Numbered from the stretch's first letter, positions 23,824 to 36,904 are shown. The stretch: DNA of 64,000 bases from Sipunculus nudus (GCA_026874595.1 CM049318.1:48464456-48528455); one strand, 5' to 3'. The notes: a model not told the origin generated them from the letters alone. Numbers and translations are program-made.

Positions 23824-25619
23824 TTAAATTCGGTATTCTGCGGTCAACTATAAAATATAAGCTCAGAACTTTTATCAACGACTACATACACAAGACATGT
23901 TACAAAAGAGTCAAGATACAATATAACAAGTATGGTGTTTACACATTTCACTGTAGTATCAGTTTTTTATTCGTGTACATAGTATGAAAAAAAAATCACA
24001 AGAAGGCCACTTGTTACGATCAAAATCAACCACACCATGTGATCTGACTTTGAGTCCCATCATATGCCGAGATTTAGAAAAAAGCTCCAAGAAAAAAATA
24101 CTGAAAAGCCTAAGAGTACAAATGATTTATCTGTTGAGCCGCCGTTTGACAAGACAGATGTGGAATTTATAGAAAAATCAATTTCAGAAAAAAAAAGAGG
24201 CTCAATCGAGGAAGCGACCGGCTGTTCAAAGAAAATGCAGAAAGTCATCTTCTTCGAGAAAACGTAAAGAACCCTTGAAAGATGGCAACACAAATGTCCG
24301 AAAAAGAGATCAATGGGTCCAGGTCAATATAACAGAAATAGGACGGGGCAGACGTTAGCAGACGGCAAACGTATGAAAAGTATGGCCAGTCAAAGCAGAA
24401 GCACAGGAAGTAATAATAGAAAAATAGACATAGATGACAAAGATCAAATCACCTGGAACATTTAAAGTCAGAAAGATTTAGTTTCAAAAGAGTGCACAAT
24501 CAACTGGCTGTTTGACAATAAAGTTGTCACATAGGTGGAGCAAGTATGACATTATCAAACTCAACGATAAAGCAAACCAGTGATCTTTTCAGGTGACAGA
24601 AAAAGTCGCCAAAACATGACATAAAATTATCCCTTAAGACACGGGAGTTGGTGTGACAATTCAAACCGGACACTTGAATAAATTATGCAGTTAACATATT
24701 TGTGGACAATGGGTTGCACGGAAAACCATATCATGCACGAGCTGCAAGTAAGTAGTAAAACTGAGGTGTCATGATAGGAGCATTTTCTGCGGGAAACATG
24801 TGAGGATATTCTCTTGTCCGAAAATCGAGACGGACAAAAATCGGCGGTCCTGACATTGTGGTAGATATACACGAATCTAAATTCAGAAAACGGAAATACC
24901 ATCGTGGACATAAAATCAAAGGTGATTCGGGTATTCGGTGGCAGAGAAAAAGATAATAAAAAAAAAACATGTTCATGGTTGTTGTTGCTGATCGCTCCAT
25001 AGAACCTTCGCTTCCCTTAATTGAAAAGCATATAGAAAGGGGAAGTATCATTTACGGAGACGGTTGGAAAAGTTACGATTGTTTGAGTTAATGTGTTTAC
25101 AAACATTTCACCGACACCGTAGTACTAACTTCAAAAACCCCGTAACAGGCGTACACACCAATGGAATTGAAGCTGACTGGCAAAAAAAAAAAAAACGAAA
25201 ATAAGCGTGTGTATGCCTCGTTGCGCGGGTAAATAAAAACATTTACCAGGTTACCTATCGGTTCGCAGTTGGAAAGAAAGCTCCTTAAATATCATGTAGG
25301 TATCAGTTTGTTTACATGCTTTCTGCGAGATGCCAGTAAACTGTATAATGGCAACTGCCATTAACAGAATTATAAATTCTGTGACACCACCTGATAGAAT
25401 TAACAGAACACATCATCTAGATAAGATATGTAGATGTGTATATATTTATTGTTTCCTATACTGAAATGGAAGTACACAGAAGAGAATATAAGGTAAGAAC
25501 AATACAATATGATATAAAGATTGAAACACATTAACCTCAAGAATGAAAATGATATAAAATGCTTTATTAAGAGACTACTACACTTGAAAATAAATGGTAA
25601 CACCATCACTTTCTAATTA
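23824..25619. other. No gene recognised
   Basis: Contains a Lys/Glu/Ser-rich frame (24064-24267) with no domain. Frames at 24627-25051 on the minus strand also show no recognisable protein. Confidence 0.45.
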
Positions 25620-25925
25620 ATGTTGAAGGGGGTCCCTGAAAAAAAAAAAGAAAAATGGGTATCGACAACAGCATTTTAATTAATTAAACGAAATGGGGGC
25701 GGGTCCCTCCATCATCTGAAAAAAAAAACAAAAATGTTAAGAAAAGTATAGACCTTAGCATATAAATAAATAAATAGAAATGGTTGGGGGGGGGGGGGGG
25801 GGAGCCCACACACCCCTGAAAAAATTGTAAAATGTATAGAAAAGTATAGACTAGAGCATATATTGAGAGAAATGAGGGGAACCTCAACCCCCACCCCCTG
25901 AAAATTGGTGACACGGTTATAAAAT
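25620..25925. repeat. Tandem array with G/C-rich and A-rich blocks, about three units
   Basis: Units of roughly 95 bp share GAAATGGGGG...CCC...CCTGAAAAAA and AAAGTATAGACCTTAGCATA. One unit carries a run of about 19 G (25784-25802). The overlapping minus-strand frames encode repeat peptides only. Confidence 0.7.
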
Positions 25926-26189
25926 GTTAGGCAAGAAAACCCCAGAATATTTATGCATGTAAGATATAACGAGTAGATAACCCGAAGGAACCCCTTGTAC
26001 ACGTGAAAGATTATTTAAGGTAGTTTAATTTGTTTATTACCATACTGATTCCTGCATATTGTAAGATGGTGTGGTGACGAGGAGAAAATAACGTAGACAT
26101 ATACAGGCGCTATCAGGATTAACAACAAGGACATGAATAGAATGAGGAATATGAGAATAAGTTCAATACGGTACAGTAAGCACACCTGA

Positions 26190-26390
26190 TAAATTCTTGG
26201 ATAAGCCTTATTCCATTAGGAATGTCAGATAGGGAGTTACTGATTGTACAGTCGTACCGAGATGGGTCTTGACCAGCAAAACCCTCCATACGCACGCTCA
26301 CCTTAAATCCTTTGTCAACCGCTCGCCGAATCAGGCCATAGATGTAGGCGTGCACCCCGCTCCTGGTGTCACGTAAAAATTACTGGCCCC
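26190..26390 (-). other. Unassigned candidate coding exon
   Basis: The minus-strand frame reads SGVHAYIYGLIRRAVDKGFK, then VSVRMEGFAGQDPSRYDC, then PNGIRLIQEFIR, with balanced composition. Two donor-like sites are in place: AAG/GTGAGC after GFK (near 26300) and CAG/GTGTGC after EFI. An acceptor-like TTTTTACGTGACACCAG precedes SGVH. I do not recognise the family. A partial exon or an old pseudogene are both possible. Confidence 0.33.
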
Positions 26391-28198
26391 GTAAATTTAA
26401 AACCCCACTTAATACACCCCCTAAAATCTTTTCAAGTATATTAAGCTCCTACTACTACTATTTTATATCGCCCGTGATAATGCGAATGAAAGTCTATTGA
26501 ATATCAAATTAAGCTTTTTATCGTGAACGACTCATGAAATGCTTTCTAACAACACCTACCATGCTCGAGGAACAACTTCCTATTAACTCAACATAATTTT
26601 TAAATCTATAAATATGTTTGTATAATTTCTGAACGCATGAATACAAGCATGGCTCGCACGGGGTTACTGATACAGAGCTAACATGTACTTAATGACTCGT
26701 TACCGGAGAGACGAATCTTCAGTTTGGTTTGTGAGTTCACATGTATTCTTTTTTGTTAAATCATCTTTTGTAGCCTAATGATATCATTATCAGCTGTTTA
26801 CCGCGATTTACATGCAACAGGATAGATGACCGTTGCAGTTCATTCCCCCGTATGGCTTACATCGCAACTGACGTTAGGCTTACCAGCATAATAATGATGC
26901 CTGCTGAGTCATGCATTTACGGCTAGTAGAGAAGCAAACCTGTAACTGCTAACAAATGTTACGCATTGGCTGCAGTGGCCCGGGTATGCCTGTTTTCTAT
27001 AAAACATGTTAAATGCTTATTATGTCTCAGTAAATAGGCTTTGTGTTTTACTTTTCGAAGTTTGCTTTGACATTATTTTGAACACTATTTTTATTCATGC
27101 TAGTGATATTATTGACCTTGCTTTAATATCATCTTTTCTTTAATATATATGCATTTAACTTTACAATCATGCAAAGATTTTTTTCTGCAAAGACTAAGGT
27201 GTGATATCAGATGGTGTGATAGTTGTGCCTTGGTAGATTTTGCAATCTCGAGACTGGGGAGAAGCTGATTGATAAAAAGTGAAGTAGATGTAGGCGCCAC
27301 TTTCTTAGCATTTTAATTAGAGTTAAACTCAGTCCCTCATGGCCGTATGCTAGAACGGTAAAACATATGGACAGGTATTACAAGGATAACATAAAGTAGA
27401 AATAATGCGTAGTCTGACCTATTTACCGTTACGGCTCAGCGTCACGTTCGTTTAGGTCCCCTTATTAAATTACTAGCATGAAGTACCCGATGTTGCCCAG
27501 GGGTGTAAGTCAGCACACTAAAATCAAACACCAGAAAAAAACGGAGCGGGGGGGGGGGGGGGGGTTCATAAAATCTATGTTTCTCTTTGGCTTAAGGATA
27601 AATTATTTTCAGGTACAATAATCATTTTGTGAAGGGAGACTGGACACATTCACTGGCACCGTCAAATTCATTTTTGGTTAAAAAAATTATATATAATCCA
27701 AGGAAAGGAAAGATAGGGAAGAGAAATAAATTTAGAGCGAAATTTAACGTGAGTTTTACAAATAGTCAGATAACGGGCCTGACGTCACAGCGATCAGGAG
27801 AATATATCATCCTTGAGATTGACTGGGTTTCGGTACCAATGCCCGCTCTGGTTCAACGTCATGTCTGTTCTTGTCGTGGGCACGATATTTCTTGCACAAG
27901 TTACAACGATGCAATGTTGTAGGTAAGGGAACCAGTTATGACCTATGTTCACACCCGGCACACTAAAAACTGAATCACAAAAAATAAACTTGATTTAGTG
28001 TACATAATACACATACGCTTTAATAAGAGTTTATAAGATATACTATACATATAAGACATGCTATACTTGAGTTTATACTTCACACTTACATTAAAACTTT
28101 CGCTTTGTACACGTGAACAGGTGAACGGAGTGAACTTACTTCCTTGTTGCCGTTATATATGGGGTTAGCATGCATGTGCTTGGAAAGGCGGATGTTGA
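26391..28198. other. No gene recognised
   Basis: Contains a run of about 18 G (27547-27564) and an unassigned frame at 27629-27922 with no recognisable domain. Confidence 0.45.
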
Positions 28199-28206
28199 CA
28201 CCGGAT

Positions 28207-29111
28207 CAGGGTTGGGTCCAAATACTTTTGAAAATAATCGATTACAAATACAATTACTTTTTAAAATAATCAATTACAATTACAAATACTTTTGTGTTTT
28301 CAAAAAAGTAATCGATTACAATAACAAACCCTTTTAAGTAATTGGAATTACTTTTACAATTACTTTTTTGCTTTTAGGGTATTTACATTGTGATAGTGGC
28401 AACAAACAACTTTGTATTACCTTGTTTACATATTAAAATCTAAAAAAAATGTATCACACAGTGGTGAATGCACTCTATACAATTTGAACATGGGTGTTTC
28501 CAATATTATTAAAAACTGTTACGTATTTGTTTGGTGTAGACAGTTCTCTGCTAATGCTGACTCCTGGATGTTTAGTCAAAAATGTGAACATACTCATCAA
28601 GGTTGGGTTTAGTTCAAATCGTTCTATAAATATTACTGTTAGTTTCACTGTTATTGTATTGCTATTTCTATTACTAATTTACTATCGCCACAGTTCCTCA
28701 TCTATTACTTCTTAGTGACATTTATTACTTTATTACTTAATTAAATAACAAAATAATTTGGGATGAGACATTTTTTATTTACTTTATTATAACAAAAATG
28801 TTACATTACAATACTTTCTGTCAAATAGTGGTGCAAGGGTATTTTCAAGTTATTAAAATTCATCATTAATTATCAAACGATTGAATGGTCATCTAAATTA
28901 ACAACTGTCCTATAAATATGACTGTTGATTTGACTTTTATGTAAATATGACTCTCCATTCTCAAAACTGCCTAGATTGAACTCGAACGCTAAAATATATT
29001 GTCAAAACGTTAAGTAGTTATATTGAGTGCTTAGGAAAAAAAATCCATCAAAGCCTGCATTATCAATACTATACAAACGCAAGTCTCCTGATGAAAACAA
29101 ATTATGTTGTG

Positions 29112-29153
<42 letters not shown>

Positions 29154-29977
29154 TATAAAAACGAGAATTACTTTATGTTAAATAAATTATTTCTCTCTCC
29201 CCTTTTTTTCAAAATTGATTCATTGTTGTAAATTTGTAATATATGGTGTACGTGTCAAAATAATAAGCTACTATCTCAATCTATCCCTATATTTATGGAT
29301 GTTTTAGTCATCAAGTGCCGATAAAGTCAATAAGTTAGGGTGGGCTGAAACCTGCGTTCCAGTACTCTCATGCAATTTGCAGCAACGGTTATCATTTTTA
29401 TAATAACTTGCCTTAAAAATCAGTACATCATATAGGCGATCACTGCAACAGAACAAAGCATGTTAAGCAATATTAGCTCCTCTGCTTAGTGACCTAAGAG
29501 GGAATGGAAAATAAGTGTACATGTATGACTCTAAATATAACTTTGCCTTCTGTTGTGAGGTGAGCGGGTGACTTTATCCATGTTTGATTATACAGATTAG
29601 CATGTTAAATATTCTTCACTGCATAACAGTAAGAACAGATTCATGAGAAAATCTATTTCAGTAATAGCTCTTCAAAATTCTTACTCTCACTAACAACCAA
29701 ATTAACTCAAAGTGAGCTGTTCAGCACTACAGGTTGGCAAAGAGTTATGCTTCAATAACATGGACAATTTGATGGTGTTATTCCTGAGTCAAATATAACA
29801 ACAGAACTTAAAAGTAATTGAAAAGTAATTGTTTAAACAATTACTTTTCAAAAGGAATCGATTACAAGTACAATTACTTTTCAGAATTTCAAAAAGTAAT
29901 CGATTACAAGTACAAATACTTGAAAAAGTAATTGTAATTACAATTACTTCAATTACCATTTTTTGGACCAAACTCTG
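28207..29977. mobile_element. Non-autonomous hAT transposon
   Basis: The terminal inverted repeats are CAGGGTTGGGTCCAAA on the left and, reverse-complemented, CAGAGTTTGGTCCAAA on the right (14 of 16 match). CAGGGTTGGG is a typical hAT end. Flanks CACCGGAT (28199-28206) and CACCAGAT (29978-29985) form an 8-bp target duplication with one mismatch. Both subterminal regions are packed with AAAGTAATCGATTACAA-type words, as is usual for transposase-binding regions. No transposase frame is present, so it needs a partner in trans. A (TA)n tract lies at 29111-29157. Confidence 0.88.
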
Positions 29978-29985
29978 CACCAGAT

Positions 29986-31106
29986 GTTTTAAACGTGATG
30001 TCTACTTCATTTTCCCTTGTCTTTTACTCCTCTAAAACACCGGCTACGTATTATGACGCAGATACGAGTCTCGATGTTAAGACATGCGGCAACTTCCGTA
30101 CGGTAATGTTTACTGCAGTGTACCAATCAAAGAGCGGCTGTAACATGGCTGGTATGATAGTCTTATGCAGCAAAAATGTCCTTCATCACTTGAGGTTTCC
30201 ATCGCAGTGAGTTATCGAGTCTATATGGCAAATACATCAAATATTTATTCTTTCATTTCATGCGAGCCAGCTACAGTTTGTACCGCTTGACAAACCATCA
30301 GGGACGCGAGCGCTATGAACCACGTGGTACCGTGAAAGTCTACCTCACGGATCGTTGGACAGACCCAGTGGGAAGTCCATACAAATTAGGTGGGGAATCT
30401 ATGCAAATGTACGTCTTCACTAAAAGAACGAGCTCAATTTCGAGGATTTATCCCCATTTCCATATTCATCATTCTCGTCATACATCGCATTGTTGACAAC
30501 CATCCAAATTTCAATTGGCTGAAACAACCGGAAGTTACCAAGAACCCAGATGGAGAAGAGGCAATATCTCATGTGTTAAAGGTGTCCATTATTTCGTTCA
30601 TACTATTCATTCCGCAGTAATTTTGTTCCCAATGGCGTCTAAGCATCTGTATTAATGGTAATATGTAGAGGTGATTTGGTATCTTCATGCTACACAAGAA
30701 ATATGTGACAAAACGTATCTAAACAATTCTGTCCAACCATCTGTGAGGCAGACTCAGCGTACCACGTTGTACCGCTTGTGCCAAGCAATTACTTACAACT
30801 CAAGCATATCTTTTCTTAGATATTTTATACGTTGATCTTTAAACAAAAGGGCATCCTAACATAAATGACTCTCATATTATATGATATAACCATGATGAAA
30901 TGTTTACATATTATTTCTTATCTATCAATCCTTTATGTCAACTGTTTCTACTGCTAATTTACAGCTGCAACATCTCAGTTAAGCCATTGTCTTGCAATGT
31001 TTTAAATACTTTTCAGCTGTTAGCAGTGATTTAAAAATTCCGTTGAAATATAATTAGTTTCTGGAATCAACATAATTATGCCAATCTTGTATTGCCATGT
31101 CTTTAT
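29986..31106. other. No gene recognised
   Basis: Frames at 29995-30210, 30260-30496 and 30390-30620 on the plus strand have fairly normal composition but no recognisable family and no supported splice sites. Confidence 0.4.
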
Positions 31107-31600
31107 TCATTGTTTTAACTGTTCAAATAAAATGTTCATATCTCCAATATATTCTATCATCCATACATAACCAAAACTTGCCGGAAATAGTAATTTTCTT
31201 ATATAGGTGACCGAACTAGTTTTCCAATTATTGTCTAGCTTCTTAAATATATATAAAATGCTTTGGACATTTATTATCATCAATGTGAACAAATTTTAAC
31301 CAGTATTTTATACAACGAATCACATATGTAACAAAAAGTGGAAATCTGCCACAATCACCTAAAGCCGCTGCATTTGGAGTGTTATCACCTACACCAAGAA
31401 CATACTTACAAAACTTATACTGTACTCTCTTCAATTTTAGAATGACCCCAGATCTCACATCCATACATTAAATTGGTACTATTATACTGTCAAACAGATT
31501 AAAATGAGTTGCTCAAACTATTAAAACATTCATCAACAAATACAGAAAACGTATCATACAGCCCTGTCTTGTACCAACTGAACAAAAGAAATAACGTGTG
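31107..31600 (-). pseudogene. Non-LTR retrotransposon remnant (RT and C-terminal region)
   Basis: From high to low coordinates on the minus strand: VGTRQGC, the RT motif G.RQGC, near 31570; then a shifted frame carrying a LMYGCEIWG-type motif near 31450; then VQYKFCKYVLGVGDNTPNAA and DNNWKTSSVTYIRKLLFPAS. This order is that of LINE ORF2 between RT domain and C-terminus. Several frameshifts and stops make it dead. The (TA)n tract and hairpin lie just beyond its RT side. Confidence 0.75.
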
Positions 31601-31636
31601 ATTCCTTTGTCTGTAATAATATATGAATGCATTTCG

Positions 31637-31638
<2 letters not shown>

Positions 31639-31682
<44 letters not shown>
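31639..31682. repeat. (TA)n microsatellite left of the hairpin
   Basis: About 44 bases of uninterrupted TA directly adjoin the left arm of the large hairpin. Confidence 0.97.
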
Positions 31683-31684
<2 letters not shown>

Positions 31685-31809
31685 AACACTGTAAATTCAC
31701 TACAGACTGTTTCACGGGATGCGACCCCGATTCTCAATTCTAACAACATTTACCTGAGGATCGGGTCGCATCCCGTGAAACAGTCTGTAGTGAATTTACA
31801 GTATTGTTT
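31681..31809. repeat. Large near-perfect inverted repeat (hairpin)
   Basis: Arms 31681-31736 and 31755-31809 are reverse complements over about 55 bp, with two mismatches and one single-base indel, around an 18-base loop. Each arm contains TTTCACGGGATGCGACCC or its complement. It could be a foldback MITE inserted at TA, or a hairpin-forming island inside a microsatellite. Confidence 0.95.
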
Positions 31810-31826
31810 TTCTTCAGTGTTTGTGT

Positions 31827-31827
<1 letters not shown>

Positions 31828-31875
<48 letters not shown>
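31828..31875. repeat. (TA)n microsatellite right of the hairpin
   Basis: Pure TA dinucleotides resume 20 bases after the hairpin. Confidence 0.97.
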
Positions 31876-31879
<4 letters not shown>

Positions 31880-32256
31880 TCACTTACCTTGACTTCGTCC
31901 TTTCGTAGGGAGAAGTGTTATGAGTTTTTTTAACTTTATCTCTGTTTACAAACAAGGAGGGTTAAGGGGTCCTTTACTGATATGTATATATCCGATGCCC
32001 AATTGAAGTCATTTCAGATAATCTTCCAGCGTTAATCAAACACTGCTGACCTTAAACTAATAAATACAATGTTTTGCCATTTCACCTTAAAAATCTACCA
32101 ATTATGGTCAGGAAGATGATATCAATAGGTTCATTCTTCGATTTGTGTACTTTATTTCAGTAAGATACAAATATAGAAATATATCATTATTATTATTATT
32201 AAATACTTATATTTTAGAAATATAGAAACTATTAGTATGCCGTGTGTAACAGATCT

Positions 32257-32473
32257 ATATATATATATATATATATATATATAGATATATGAAAGTATTT
32301 GATATATAAATTTCTATCAATTCGTGCACATTTATACATTTTGCGTTTATGTGAAAGTAGACTGATTACATATATATCAATATAAAATGAGGTCAACTGA
32401 GATTTAATTATTATCTTAATGAATCTCTCTGTCTCCCCCCCTCTCTCTCTCTCTTTGTCCGTCTGTCTCTTTG

Positions 32474-32512
<39 letters not shown>
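32257..32512. repeat. (TA)n and (CT)n microsatellites
   Basis: TA repeat at about 32257-32283 and interrupted CT repeat at about 32432-32512. The latter includes an uninterrupted stretch of about 17 CT units. Confidence 0.95.
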
Positions 32513-32513
<1 letters not shown>

Positions 32514-32769
32514 ACAGACACACAGTCGAACTTAAGGCCGCTTGCAAGTTTATTGTATATTAGCTGTTCTCTTTAGGTAGGTCATTTCTTCGCGTTGTAC
32601 ATATATTTCATATACTAATTGCACATATGATTTTTTAATATTTACGTGTTAAAAACATTATAGCTTTATCATATGAATATATATTTTGCATTTAAAGAGT
32701 ATAGTGTTTCTCTAATTATTTCAAAGATAGCTTTCTACTAATTGAAATGAACTTCCTTAATTATATGTT

Positions 32770-33350
32770 ATAGGGCTACCGTGACACGGCTACGGATGCA
32801 ACACGATGTTAACAAGGTGATGCCAGGTGTTTACACGGCGATGCCGTAGATAACACGGATGATTCGGAACGATGCTCCGGGATTATCCGTGAATATGTGA
32901 AAGCCCCATTTACGAAATCGCGCAGCTGTCCCCGGAACACCACCGATTAAGGTCCGGGGTGATCCCTGTTGCTATCCGTGAATGTGTGAAATGGGCTTTA
33001 ATGGGGCTTTCACACATTAACGGACAGCAGCACGGATCATCCCGGAGCATGGTTGGAAGATGCCGGTCTCAATACGGACCTCCCGGTGGCTAAACGGAGA
33101 CGCCCGGATGTATGCGGTGGCTACATGGAGGTGCACGATGCCATGCCAACAAGGCGTGCTACGGACCATTTTTTATCCGTGTAATCCGGGACGAGAAATC
33201 GCGCAGGTTTATTTTTTTTCTCCGAACATGCCGGTGCACAAAGGATCACCCCGGATGCCTACACGGATGATGCCGGAGTTAACAATGATGAACCCGGAAC
33301 GATGATCCGGGATGATCCGTGATGCTATATCTGTGAATGTGTGGGGGTTT
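32770..33350. mobile_element. Foldback MITE pair rich in CACGGAT/CCGGGATGATCC
   Basis: Two head-to-head blocks meet near 32998. The first ends ATCCGTGAATGTGTGAAATG and the second starts GGGGCTTTCACACATTAACG. The second block ends GATCCGTGATGCTATATCTG and then TGAATGTGTGGGGGTTTCAG near 33350, the inverse of its own start including CACGGATCATCCCGG. The interior repeats GATGCCGG- and ACACGGATGATGCC-like words. The plus-strand frame at 33060-33305 is repeat-encoded. No target duplication was fixed. Confidence 0.65.
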
Positions 33351-34697
33351 CAGGGTTGAAGTTTTTTGTTAGACTCTTTGCTCCATTGCTAATAAAGATA
33401 TTTAACTTGGTACACTAATGATCTGTGACAATACCCAGACACAACAATGCAGAATTTTCCAATACTTTAACTTCTTTCTGGGTAATTAGCACTTAAGGAA
33501 CAACATTTGTGCAGGTTCAAAGAAAACTCAGGTTACAGTTTTTGTTCATCTTATCATAAATCAGCAACCCCCTATTGTATTTATATTTCAAACATGTATT
33601 ATAGAAGAATTGTTGAATTATAGAAGAAATCTTGACGTGATCTTGGGGTCTAAAGGTTAAAGTTCAAGGTAACAGTTGTTCATGAAGGAGTCAGGTTAAT
33701 TTTTTTTTGTTAGAATCACTGCTCCATTTACTGGTGAAGATATTTCAGTGAAACTTGGTCTGCTTTTTATTTATTAATCGAGACAATAAATACACAGGCT
33801 TATGAACTGAGGATTAAAAAATATACTTTAATTTCAAGACTAGAAAATAGTACTTTATGGTAACAGCTCATCAGGCCTACAACGTAACTATAATTGAAGA
33901 CATTGTATCATACTGATACAAACGTTTCAAGATATTTTAAAATGTTTTCAACAAGGTAAATTTGCATTAAAAAGACAGGTCATTCGGCTTACAGCTCCCG
34001 AGCCATTGCCATTATTTCTGTGGACTATAGTCTATTTCATCATGTTATGTCCACCTGTTTTTTTTTTTTTGCTATGAATATTTTTATGCAGTGAAGAGGA
34101 CTAAGGAACCTAATTTTCAACAAGGTTACTAAATACTTCAGTTACGTTCTATTCAAGAAAAAGAATTATTTAAAAATATGAAAAATCAGTGTATATTTAC
34201 AACATATCAGACCCACTTATGGCCTTCACGGACATTGATTATATGAATGAAAGCCTCAACTGACAGCTGCTGATTGGTTGATGTCACGTAAACACTTTAA
34301 AAATATACCATGTAGTTTTCTCAGAAATGATGGAAAAATATTAACTTTTAAGAAAGTTAACTGCAAAAAAAAAACAAAAAAACAGGTATACACAGGTTGG
34401 TCGAACAGAGTATATAAGTGTACCAAACGGACCCTGTACTTGAGAGTGTTCTTTTGCCATGATTTATATGCTTATGATTTATCACAATCAATAGGCATAT
34501 CACGTTTCTTTTAGATGCAATCTCTAACCATTTTTTCTGAATCCCAGTCTCGGCGAGTTCTGTTGTCCTCGATTACTTCTTTATGTATACGTGGCCGTCT
34601 AGTGTGCAGACCAAAGAGGGGTTCAGCCCAGAACCATCCGGAGGGATTATTTCGAATGTTAAATCTGTGGAGGTGGTAGGTGGCCACTATATTTATA
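33351..34697. other. No gene; diverged direct repeats
   Basis: The block TTTTTTGTTAGA.TC..TGCTCCATT...GATATTT occurs near 33362 and again near 33707 in the same orientation, suggesting an old tandem or dispersed repeat of about 345 bp. Nothing else is recognised. Confidence 0.45.
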
Positions 34698-34876
34698 CAC
34701 AGTGAAACCTCGATATTACGACCACTATCGGGACCTCGATAAAGTGGTCGCATTTTCGATGTGGTCGACGAGGCGAGGCTGACACAAAACAAAAAAGGAA
34801 AACAAAATTTGGACCGTGGTCGTTTTAAGGTGGTCACTAAACCGGGGTGGTGGTCAGGCGAGGTTTATTGTTATTG
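34698..34876. mobile_element. pogo/Tigger-like MITE
   Basis: The left end CACAGTGAAACCTCG and the reverse-complemented right end CAATAACAATAAACCTCG face each other, both next to TA (34696-34697 and 34877-34878). The interior has inverted GTGGTCGC/GACCAC words. CAGT(G/A)AAACCTC is the usual end of pogo/Tigger elements, which insert at TA. Related pieces are at 37350 and 62419. Confidence 0.65.
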
Positions 34877-34878
34877 TA

Positions 34879-36904
34879 CAATAGTTGTCGGTATCCAGAT
34901 GTCAGATGGTGTGTTACCAAGGACATTTCTCTGAATAGTATTATCTTAAAGGAACGATTCTTGTGTAAAGGAACAAAGCTGTAAAGAGCTTTGTACTTAC
35001 AAAATATACGTTCAATACTCTGTACAAACTGTTTAGACTCAAGCTGAGTTCATCCTAATTGCTCAACTAGAGATTGTACCAGTGGGCCTGGCAGTCAAAC
35101 CCCATCTAGTTTTTCAGACTCCCAGAGGATTTGTTTGCACAACCTTTACATAATGAAGGTTGTACAAACAATTCCTATGACTTATAATGATATGACAGGC
35201 CAAAATATCATTTGAAAAACAAAAATGACATGTTTGTTGTGACTGTATTTTTCCCTGGGAAGAAATAGATGGAAGAAACGGGAAGAAAGAATTTCTGCTC
35301 ATACTTCTGGGACTTTTGTGCCAACCCTGCTGCTAATTATCCGTTGTTTCAATTTGATGGTAAATACTACGAAATACGCTTTGTTTAACCCTTTGAGACT
35401 AAGACTTGATTTCTTATTTCCCTAGAATTGAAATAAAATATGATAGACCCATAATCCTTTTTTTTTATATTTAATTCTGTTTAATTAAATGTTAAATTAC
35501 AATTTTAAGTGTTTTTTTATTTCAAAATTTGCCATTCAGCAATTACCTTTACAACTGCCATAAATTATTCCCTGTGTATAGGTGCCCATTCACCTACCTT
35601 TTGAAAAAGAATTTATGTGATTTCTGGCTTCCTCTTTGTATATATGTAAATGATCTAAGGGTAAATTTGATTTTGAAAAGTTCTCATTAACCCTTGGGGA
35701 GGGATGTATGAACTTGTTTATCAACAACATGTTCATAAACACAGTATTGTTGACAAACAGGAAAAACATGTAACCTAAGGTGTTAGGTTGCATATATGCG
35801 GTGGTAGAATGGTCACTTGTTGCAAAACGCTCTTTTTTTTCAAAGCTCTTGCTGATCTGACTTGCTGCTTTGTTTAGGCGAGCCCCCACATATTATAAAA
35901 ACGTTGATGTAAACAACACAAGCAGCCTGTGTGTGGTGATAGCCACGTTTTCTGGCCCATTCTTATAAAAGCTCCACGGTATTGACATTAATTTATATAT
36001 ATCAGATTGGTGATTGGGCCCCTTTGAACTATTTAAAAAAACAGCACTCTTATAGCAGGTACAAGTTTTACCCTCGTAAAATATTGTGATCCGCATTAAC
36101 CTAAATCAACATTGGATACAATTCAATCGAACAACACATTAAGTTACCAGTCATGAATGTTAATGCATATCTTTCAATATTTACTCCAGAGGCGATCGAG
36201 TCACAAGGGTATTAGGTATGCGCTATCCATTGCCATTTTTCACAAAGAAAACAGAACACAAACTGACTTGCTTTTTCTTTTTCTTTTTTTTTTATTCCAG
36301 AACTTAAAATGAAATATGTCATGCATGAATTCGAAATCTCTAAACCAAGTGCTACCGTTTTTCCAAGTATCACTGCTGGGTCCCTTAATAAATATATGCA
36401 TAATCCTAGATATCCCGAGTTATCCCAGTTATTTTTTTATATATTAAATAATAATTATGAGTGTAGAACAATCCATGGGACAAAACTTATTTTTACTCAT
36501 ATAGATGTGAATTATGTTTTATTGTTTGTATAACACTCTATAATCGATATGCATTAAAAGTATTTAGAATCTCTCAAAAGTATTTAATGAATAAATCCAG
36601 TTTTCATTAAACAGTGGCATATATTACTACACCTACAGAAAGCAGGTAAAAAGACAGCATTTTCTATAACTTGATTCAGCATATTTCAGGAAAACAAGTG
36701 CCATTATAAACAAAGAAAATCAGTAGTGGCTCAACCAGAATACAGTACGTTATTACCACTGGTATTCATTATTTCCGGAAGTAAGAAGACATCTTTACAT
36801 TTTCATTCGTGTCAGTAAAAGAATACCATACATAATGTTTCCTGACGTTAATTTTGTACACTTCAACTCCAAGTGTCTGTATATAAAGTTTGATGATATA
36901 AAGT
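34879..36904. other. No coding feature; 3' flank of the EGF gene
   Basis: No recognisable protein. For the minus-strand EGF gene this is downstream sequence. Minus-strand poly(A)-signal-like words occur near 36582 (ATTAAA) and 36519 (AATAAA), both far from the stop codon, so the 3' end is not fixed. Confidence 0.45.

Noticed and set aside
31598-31831. Frames rich in Ile-Tyr repeats (also near 47228 and 57658)
   Set aside because: Translations of (TA)n microsatellites.
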